NCBI GenBank assembly: GCA_033032175.1
Contig: CM065321.1
Span: 10,872,501-10,936,500, forward strand
DNA length: 64,000 nt
Source: Saturnia japonica
Taxonomy: Eukaryota > Arthropoda > Insecta > Lepidoptera > Saturniidae
Reading direction: 5' to 3'
Position 1 is the first letter of the stretch. Each line of letters begins with the position of its first letter. Of the stretch, positions 57,775-64,000 are shown one piece after another. Under the pieces are notes generated by a model. The model worked only from the letters and a program-made list of their open reading frames with translations. It ran no database searches and was not told the DNA's origin. The position numbers were made by a program, and so were the translations under genes.

Positions 57775-58090
57775 TAGCATTGTAGCCACAATCTCACCTG
57801 ATCTTAAGTGTCGATGTGGTCCAAGATGATAGCACGTTGAGCCTTGTGAAAACTTTCAAGTTCAGCTGCCGGAATACACCAATTGGTGCTTGGAGGCAAA
57901 TTTTCCACTTGAGGGTAGTAGTGTAGTAGTAATAGTAGTGAGGCGGAAATTAGAAAAAACCCTACCACCATGCTATGGTTTCATCACGAGGTTTTCCTTC
58001 ACTGAAAGCTCAAGGTCAAGCTCAAATCATTGCGAGGATTCGAACTCACGTCGATCGACGCGGTGACCGTACACGCTACAAACTCAGTCA
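57775..58090 (-). mobile_element. SINE with tRNA-like A and B boxes, copy 2
   Basis: It matches 7022-7318. On the minus strand from about 58085 there is an A-box-like TAGCGTGTACGGTCACC and a B-box-like GAGTTCGAATCCTCG. The body contains the conserved complement of ACCACCATGCTATGGTTTC. A short GTAGTAGTAATAGTAGT run lies inside. Confidence 0.65.
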
Positions 58091-58149
58091 TCATTGCTTC
58101 AAGTAATAAAAAAGCATACAGTTTTTATTTACTCATTTTAATTCAACTC

Positions 58150-58460
58150 TTATAATATATTTTTAAAATTTTAACTATTAGACGTTAGAAGTTAAGAAAA
58201 ATAGTATCTTTGGCATCTGTACAAGCTACAAACTGTATTACAGATGCCATCGCTCTCAGTTAAATATTTTACTTACACAATTCTGTGGCACAATTTATGT
58301 AATTAGCCAAGAGCATTATACACACATATAATTAACGTGCATATTTTTGAAAATCCCGGATCTCTGCTCTGAAGTATGTACTCAGTGTAAAATTTGTTTG
58401 GTATCAGAAATTTGATAGATCTGAAATCTCAATTTACACAATTTTATGTTATTCCTTGGT
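58150..58460. repeat. Duplicated segment (partner 29165-30075), uninterrupted copy
   Basis: It contains a single copy of the ACTTACACAATTCTGTGG unit and goes directly from CACACATATAATT to TTTGAAAATCCCGG. It therefore shows the state before the CR1 insertion and the 51-bp tandem duplication in the partner. Confidence 0.75.
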
Positions 58461-58560
58461 TTTTTATCATGATGAACATTTTAATAAATATTTTTCACGA
58501 AAAAGCGGAAAATATGCGAATTAAAATGTATTCTGCTCGTTAGTCCTTTGAATTATGATT

Positions 58561-58975
58561 AACTAGCTGGTATCCGAGACTTCGTTTCCGTATTATTGGT
58601 ATGCGTATTATTGGATATACACAGACTGATCTGATAAAACGACAAACCAGCAGAAAATCATAGGTGGGTTTGTCACTATGTGTATGGTGGACGCGATCCC
58701 TACCACCCCTCTATATTACTGCATATGCACCAGCTTATTACAAACACGACAAAGCAAAAAAATCATAGATGGGTATTATATTTTTATGATAACAATGGTT
58801 AATTAACAGTTATGATTTTACCAGAATAAAAAAATATTCCTGTGTTATTCCAGGTCATAGATTATCAGTATGACAAATTTAATCTAAATCCGTTCAGCCG
58901 TTCTTGCGTGATTGAGTAACAAAGATCCAAACATACACACTTTCACATTTATTATATTAGTAGGATAATTATATG
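58561..58975 (+). repeat. Interspersed repeat with TAGCTGGTATCCGAG head and TTAGTAGGAT tail
   Basis: The head is at 58563 (CTAGCTGGTATCCGAGACTT), followed by GTATGGTGGACGCGATCCC, then the tail unit seen in the 24971-25530 array and TTTATTATATTAGTAGGAT at the end. It is about 415 bp, the most compact copy of this type in the window. Confidence 0.6.
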
Positions 58976-59004
58976 AAACTATTGCTATTTAAGAATAGAA
59001 ACCT

Positions 59005-59408
59005 AAGGGTTTACCTGGGACAAACTAGCCAGTTAGGTATGTAGATCCAACTTCGAGAAAGAGGTCAATCGTCGAATCCAACTCGGCTAGGCAACGTTCG
59101 GGAAGCTAATTAACATCTTTTGGTCTAAGATACCGCAGTGTCTTAAGACGAAGCTCTTTGACCAGTGTGTGTTGCCAGTGATTACATATAATGCTTAGAC
59201 GTGGTCACGAGCTAGGAGCCTCATAAGAAATCTAAAGGTCACTTGAAGGGCAATGGAGAGAGAGGGTTACGCTTGGAGTGTGTCTCTGCGTGATCGAACC
59301 AGAAATGAGGGGATCCACAGAAGACCCAAAGTCACCGGACAAGGCCCTAAGAATACATAGACTTAAATGGGCGGAGCACATAGCTCGGAGAACAGATGAT
59401 CGATGGAG
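59005..59408 (+). pseudogene. RTE ORF2 fragment, left of the R1-type insertion
   Basis: Scattered frames parallel the minus-strand RTE at 52266-52860: YLGQTSQLG, LRERGQSSNPTRLG, then the region corresponding to the VPTMTYG and HIARR motifs to about 59408. Many stops make it much older than the 52266 copy. It resumes at about 61811. Confidence 0.7.
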
Positions 59409-59616
59409 ATAAGCAGATAAGACAAGATAAGATGGAGATAAGCGGGGCCCTCTGATAAGCAGAGGGGACCGTGAAGGAGCGCCGACTGGAGGGCCGTTAC
59501 AAGGTCCTGGGTGTGGCGTGTGAGCAGCGCACCCAGTACCGGGCTGGGGCCGAAGAGGGCCAGTTTTCAGTACGTCGGTAGGCGTACTGCGAACTTGACG
59601 GTTTAGAGAGTTTAGA

Positions 59617-61459
59617 ATGAGTGCAAAATTTAAAAAATCATTACCCCAGGAGGGTACCAGCTGGGGTGACATCTTCGGTGCCTCGAGGTCGGTTTGTGGC
59701 TCGATAGAGTTCAAACGGACATTCACGCAGCGGTCGGATTCCGATACGGATCCAGAAGGGGTTGATGTCGCCCCGAAAATTGCTACGTCAAGTAGGGGCA
59801 GAGCCCGTGACCCGGCACGTGTTGTAGGGTCGACGCGAGTGGCGTCCGCTAGGGAGGCGAATGAGTCATCTGACCGTGCCCTTGCTGGACTGGTCTGCAC
59901 GGAGGTAGCGAGTGACAGGGCTGACTTAAGTGTCCTCGATGGAATCGAGTTCCTCGACCCAGCGAGTCTGACGGCACTCGCCAAAGAAAATGTTGATGGG
60001 ATCCTTGAGGTGGCGAAGAAATCTCGCAACCTCAAAGAAAATTATGTCAAAACATTGAAGGAGGCCGCCTGGACCCTCCAGGAGGTGACAGCTACCGCCC
60101 TCACGCGAACAGTCACCCAGGAGACGCTTCTCTTTCGGCGGGATACGAGAAAGCTTGGTGAGGAGGTGGAGGTCCTTAGGGCGGAGTTGGCCGCGTTACG
60201 TGGCGGAGACGAAGCTCCACTACAAGCACCTATGACGCAAAAGCAGGTTGAGGCACCGGACATGCAGCAGGTCTTACCGCAAGTCTTAGTTGACGCTTTG
60301 GAGGGATACATGGCGAAGATGGAGCGTTCCATGCGGGTCTCGATGGGGGAGGTCGTGGTTGCCCACATTGAGGCCCTGGATGACCGCCTCCTCCCTACCA
60401 AGGTGGTGCGTCCACCATTAGCTGCGGACTCGAGGGTGAAGGGTAAGAAGAAGGGGCCCGGCAGGGCCAAATCAAAGAGCAAGCCCACGCCTGTGATGAC
60501 AGGGCAATCTCAGGAGTCTGTTCCTGGGATGGACTGCGACATACTCCAGGCTTCAACTCCTGGTTTGGTCACCAATACTGAAGCGGCGTGGTCCACTGTG
60601 ACCCGTCGCAAAAAGATTAGAAAGCGGCAGAAGGCGGCTGTGGAGCCAGCTCCTACCCCTGCGAAGGGTGCGCCCCGGCGCTCTAAGTCCAAGCTTCCCT
60701 CTGGTCCACGCTCAGCTGCGGTTGTTATAACACTGGAGCCTGAGGCAGTGGCCCAGGGGATGAGCTATAAGGCAGCCCTTCTTAGAGCAAGGACAAATGT
60801 CGACTTGTCAGAGATAGGCATCGACAAATTTGCGTTCCGAGAGACCAAATCGGGAGCCAGGATCATTGACATTCCTTTGTCTCAAGGCCCGGAACAAGCT
60901 GATAAATTTGGCACAGAGTCTACAGGTGGCTTTAGCGGACGTCGCCTTTATTAGAAGGCCGGTCAAAAGAGTTAACGTCCGCATCGCCGGCCTGTACGAC
61001 TCTGTGTCAAAAGAAGAGGTCGTCGCCGCAACTGCGTTAAAGGGAGGTTGTGCGCCAGACCTAATAAAGGCTGGCGAAATCCGATCTTCGAGGGGAGGGA
61101 TAGGTGCCATCCACTTGTCAGTGCCTGTCACTGCGGCCAGGCCTTAGGCTGAGGCTGGACGCCTCCTTGTCGGTAGGAGTGCGGCTCGTGTCCACGTCTT
61201 GGAACAAAAACCCATGCGTTGTTACAAGTGCATGGGTCTGGGCCACACTCGGCCTTTATGCCCGTCGACAGCCGACAGGGGGGCACTCTGCTTCCGCTGT
61301 GGGAACCCTGGCCACAGGGCGCAAGACTGCCAGGCAGAAGCGCTTCATTGCGCTGTTTGTGCCGACAGTGGAATTCCGGCGGCACACTACATGGGAGGCG
61401 CCAGCTGTAGGCCGCCTCCATGCAAAGGGAGAATTCTTCCGACACCAGCACCTCTTTGA
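59617..61459 (+). pseudogene. R1-type ORF1 (Gag) with three zinc knuckles, one frameshift and one amber stop
   Basis: The first 430 codons are open from the Met at 59617: an acidic/polar N-terminal half, a coiled-coil-like region (about 160-200, Leu/Glu/Arg-rich), then a basic KGKKKGPGRAKSKSKP stretch. The frame changes near 60905 (after QGPEQADK), continues LAQSLQVALADVAFIRRPVKRV to TAARP, and meets an in-frame TAG at 61145-61147. It goes on AEAGRLLVGRSAARVHVLEQ into CYKCMGLGHTRPLC, CFRCGNPGHRAQDC and CAVCADSG...H....C, stopping at 61459. Three clustered CCHC knuckles at the C-terminus are the hallmark of R1-clade ORF1. The protein would bind element RNA. Confidence 0.82.
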
Positions 61460-61794
61460 GATTTTTGCGTAGACGTTGGGTGGTAGGAGGGGGCGCTTTC
61501 GCCTCCTTCCTCCACCCTAGCTGGACCAAGGGGAGATGGGTCGGGGGGCCAGTCATCCCATTGCACTGGTTCAGCCGTCTGAGAGACAGTTGGAGTTGTA
61601 CCAGACTGTCTCTATTTAGCGCCGGGGCCCGACTGGGGCCAGTCACCAGGGCATCGCGGCAGATTGCAACCGCATTGCCCGCGGCGTCCCGCTATGGTGG
61701 CCGATGGTACACCGTGGAGTTTTAGTGAGTAGGAGTCTCACATAACCACTCGTCCCCCCGAGTGGGTGTGTACCCATGAAGGGTTTCTCCACGT

Positions 61795-61808
61795 AAAAAA
61801 AAAAAAAA
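61795..61808 (+). terminator. Poly(A) tail of the R1-type derivative
   Basis: Fourteen A residues follow GGGTTTCTCCACGT and directly precede resumed RTE sequence, marking the 3' end of the retrotransposed unit. Confidence 0.85.
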
Positions 61809-61810
61809 GA

Positions 61811-61905
61811 CTCAGGATGCAAGTAGTGCAGGACCGGTCGCAGTCGTTGTGGCGATCTTTGAGGAAGGCCCAAAACCAGCAATAGACATCTATCTGCTGA
61901 TATGA
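61811..61905 (+). pseudogene. RTE ORF2 end, right of the R1-type insertion
   Basis: The sequence encodes, with small breaks, the counterpart of SRWVQAAQDRSLWRSMGEA seen at 52266-52380 (here RMQVVQDRSQS..LWRSLRKA). It ends in a TGATATGATGATT tail. It is the 3' continuation of 59005-59408. About 35 codons between the two pieces are missing, so the insertion was accompanied or followed by a deletion. Confidence 0.7.
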
Positions 61906-62504
61906 TGATTATTGGTACTCCTAAACCCGCCCCCTTACGTATTTTGCAATAGCAAGGCGATGCCAGAAAACGCTAAATGTCGGCTTCAAATCGCTTTACT
62001 TTGCTCTTGTGAAATACGTAATTAGGGGACCGATGTATATTTGCCCGTAACATTTTTTTTTTCGACAATATCGGTTAACAAAGAAGCAACTTCGAACCAT
62101 AAAATATTTTATTTTGCAATCAATACCAAGTAATAGTCAATTTCCCGTTCTCACATCCTGACTACACAACATAATCTTCCACAGCGACCGGTTAAACATG
62201 GCCGTTGGAAAGTAGTTCTCAAATATTTTGCATCGTTGTCTGTTACAAATAAAACTGATCGTTCATATAATCTATACAAATAAATAAAATCGAAGTGTCT
62301 GTTTGTAATGTCAGAATAACAGTTTTTTTACAAAATAAATGCAAAGAAAGTATACACAGCACTTATAAGAAAAAAATATTTTTTTAATTTTTCTGTCTGT
62401 GTATTTCGGCTAACCTCGGAAATGATTGGACCGATTTTGATGGGACTTTAGCTGGCAGATAGCTGATTTTATAAGGAGTAACTTAGGCTACATTTATTTA
62501 AAAA
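61906..62504. other. Gene-free sequence with a retroelement tail
   Basis: A tail reading GGACCGATTTTGATGGGACT, CTGGCAGATAGCTGATTTTA and AGTAACTTAGGCTACATTTA at 62425-62495 is a common lepidopteran repeat end. Nothing else is recognised. Confidence 0.45.
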
Positions 62505-62805
62505 AAAAGTGAATTTATGTCCCTTTTGATCTTCCTCTTTCCTTCAATTTTTCCTTCTATTATAGTTTTTAATAAGTTGTCGTGCCGAATCAAATACCGC
62601 ACCAAACTTTCCCTCCCATTCCTAATGATCTCCAGTAATATGCTCCACTCTTTTACAATGTTTAATGCCTCTTCATTCGTTTTTCTTTCCATCAAACTAA
62701 TTCTCTCCGTCCTCCTCTAGCACCACATTTCCAATGCATCTAATCATTCCTCATCTCTTTTTGTCATTGTCCACGTTTCACATCCATATAAAGCTAAAAC
62801 AGGTA
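62505..62805 (-). pseudogene. RTE-type reverse transcriptase C-terminal fragment, second family
   Basis: The minus strand reads PVLALYGCETWTMTKRDEE, a stop, LDALEMWC, a stop, RRTERISLMERKTNEEAL, then RYLIRHDNLLKTIIEGKIEGKRK. This is the typical end of RTE-like endonuclease-reverse transcriptases (YGCETW, MWCWRR, GKIEGKR). It differs from the 52266 family. Two stops and a truncation make it a relic. Confidence 0.7.
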
Positions 62806-63580
62806 CGTACTAATCATTCTCATTAATTATTGACGCTACTTATTTCTATGTTAAGTACTTCGTACAAAATAAAGCTAACATTATTAAAGTTTCCCCACCG
62901 CGCCCGTATATCGGTGAATATTATTCGAACGGTAGTGAAGTTAGGAGACACGACAAGGAGAAAGTTTCGGTAACTTACAATCCCCTATCAAAAGTTGTAA
63001 TCGAAAATACATTACAACTGACAGTGTGACTTTCTCACTAAATATTTATTTATATTTCAAAACATGTAGTGCATAGTTTACATTAGTTTCATGGAATCTT
63101 ATCTATTTTAATAATCTGTAGTTCTGTCCGTACACGTAATTTTTTTTTTCAATTACCATTTACGTCTATTATGAATGAAACTGATCACGAATATCCCATT
63201 AAAATTGTTTAAGTATGTCCGGATTTAACTCAAAAACAGCTTGACTGATTTTTAAGAAATTTTGTAGGCGGGAAGTATTATTATATGCCATTCCTCAATT
63301 AATAGGCTAAGAACAATAATATGAGTTAAATTTAAATGACGAGGCGAAAAAAATTACTGCTTAGTCGCGGGCCTCTGCTAGTGGGATACATTTTGTAGAT
63401 ATCAAAATAATTTTGATCAAAGTTCCTTTACTCGCTCTTTTACCATTTATCTTCTTGGAAGTATTTTTTATACATAATACCAAAGATTCTGGTATGCTAT
63501 TCATATTAATTACTTTCAATTATATTTAGAATCTAGGTAAAGACCTAAAAGCTAGATTATAGACACTATATAGAAGACAT
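62806..63580. other. Gene-free AT-rich sequence with a retroelement tail
   Basis: At about 63215-63385 a tail reads CAAAAACAGCTTGACTGATT, then GACGAGGCGAAAAA and TCGCGGGCCTCTGCTAGT, in the style of lepidopteran non-LTR ends. No gene is seen. Confidence 0.4.
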
Positions 63581-63582
63581 CC

Positions 63583-64000
63583 CGGACGTCAGCTTGTACG
63601 AGATTAGTATAGTTCTCAAACAGGTTAAGGACAACAAAGCTCCCAGAGATAACGGAATCACAGCCGAACTATTGAAGTCGGGTGGTAAACTAGTACTTAG
63701 GGCCATACAGACTTTATTCAATTCCGTCATCCACGAAAGTAAAACGCTGCGACATGAAACAAAAGTGTGGTGGTACCCTTTTTCAAAAAAGGCGACAATA
63801 GCCTATTGAAGAATTATAGGTCTATCTCAATTTTTAGCCATGTTTATAAACTATTTTCGAGATTTATTACAAACCGTCTCCCGCGCAAGTTCGATGACTT
63901 CCAGCCTCCCGAACAAGCCGGTTTCTGAAAGGGCTTCAGTACTGTAGACCATATATAAGTGTTACGGCAGGTTGTACAGAAAATCGAAAAGTATAAGCCG
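63583..64000 (+). pseudogene. RTE-type reverse transcriptase N-terminal part, cut by window end
   Basis: The frame reads VSLYEISIVLKQVKDNKAPRDNGITAELLKSGG (RT block 1), then HESKTLRHETKVWWYPF. After a frame change it continues FFKKGDNSLLKNYRSISIFSHVYKLFSR and FQPPEQAGF, a stop, KGFSTVDHI. These are RT blocks 1-3 of the RTE group. It runs off the window at 64000, so the catalytic FADD block is not visible. Confidence 0.75.

Larger units (their letters stand above)
59444..61808 (+). mobile_element. R1-type non-LTR derivative: ORF1, 3' UTR and poly(A), no ORF2
   Basis: The element starts at about 59444 (GGGGCCCTCTGATAAGCAGA), carries a Gag-like ORF1 from 59617, then about 335 bp of GC-rich sequence and a 14-A tail (61795-61808). 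No endonuclease or reverse transcriptase sequence is present between the ORF1 end (61459) and the tail. RTE sequence flanks it on both sides, so the unit was inserted as a whole. A 13-bp repeat GATGGAGATAAGC (59402-59414 and 59431-59443) lies at the left edge. The GC content is markedly higher than in the surroundings. Confidence 0.8.

Noticed and set aside
59232..60488. Long minus-strand frames opposite the R1-type ORF1 (59232-60035 and 60042-60488)
   Set aside because: They are shadows in GC-rich sequence. The plus strand carries the recognisable coiled coil, basic region and zinc knuckles.
1..64000. CRISPR arrays, rRNA, operons or a defence-type gene cluster
   Set aside because: No regularly spaced direct repeats with unique spacers, no rRNA and no run of co-directional host genes are present. 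The window is eukaryotic.

Overview
This is a repeat-dense, AT-rich stretch of an insect nuclear genome, almost certainly a moth or butterfly. The evidence is the transposon set: CR1/Jockey, RTE, R1-type and RNase H-bearing non-LTR elements, BEL/Pao and copia LTR elements, several mariner families, tRNA-headed SINEs, and the short interspersed tails (heads like CTAGCTGTGCCCC, ends like ATTAGTAGGA) that I know from Lepidoptera. No bacterial-style operon, CRISPR array or rRNA is present.

The only convincing host gene encodes a secreted chitin-binding protein with seven peritrophin-A (CBM14) domains (1844-3691, minus). A second copy lies about 33.5 kb away in the same orientation (35338-37190, minus). 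It is nearly identical but broken by two one-base insertions. Both copies sit in a duplicated block (about 1676-11709 and 35106-40175) that has since taken up different insertions.

Layout. 1-6070: SINE head, peritrophin copy A, a decayed mariner and an RTE scrap. 7020-9265: a SINE and a DD41D-type mariner whose third catalytic Asp is Val. 11712-12579: a fold-back mariner made of two 5' halves. 14170-25530: two tandem copies of a composite repeat that starts with a TTTAGG-type hexamer array; the second copy carries the 5' part of a BEL/Pao element whose polyprotein now reads into the repeat. 25535-29160: a 5'-truncated CR1/Jockey-type element with ORF1 and ORF2 remains. 31285-32820: a 5'-truncated Jockey element with poly(A) and a 13-bp target duplication. 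35106-40175: peritrophin copy B block. 42339-49942: an RNase H-bearing non-LTR element split by a copia element (43190-47437) with two LTRs I read as identical. 51770-53610: Jockey, RTE and CR1 fragments, the latter two between 63-bp inverted repeats. 54225-56279: a SINE and a full-length DD34D mariner spoiled only by two amber codons. 56752-58975: duplicated repeats including a 185-bp MITE with its empty site visible in the paralog. 59000-61900: an RTE fragment split by an R1-type element that keeps ORF1, a 3' UTR and poly(A) but has no ORF2. 62505-64000: two further RTE-type reverse transcriptase fragments.

The genes do not form a pathway. The window records nested transposition and segmental duplication around a chitin-binding protein gene. 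The most notable items are the ORF2-less R1 derivative, the fold-back mariner, the young but integrase-deleted copia copy, the chimeric BEL polyprotein and the peritrophin duplicate pair. Family assignments come from protein motifs read by eye; none was checked against a database.
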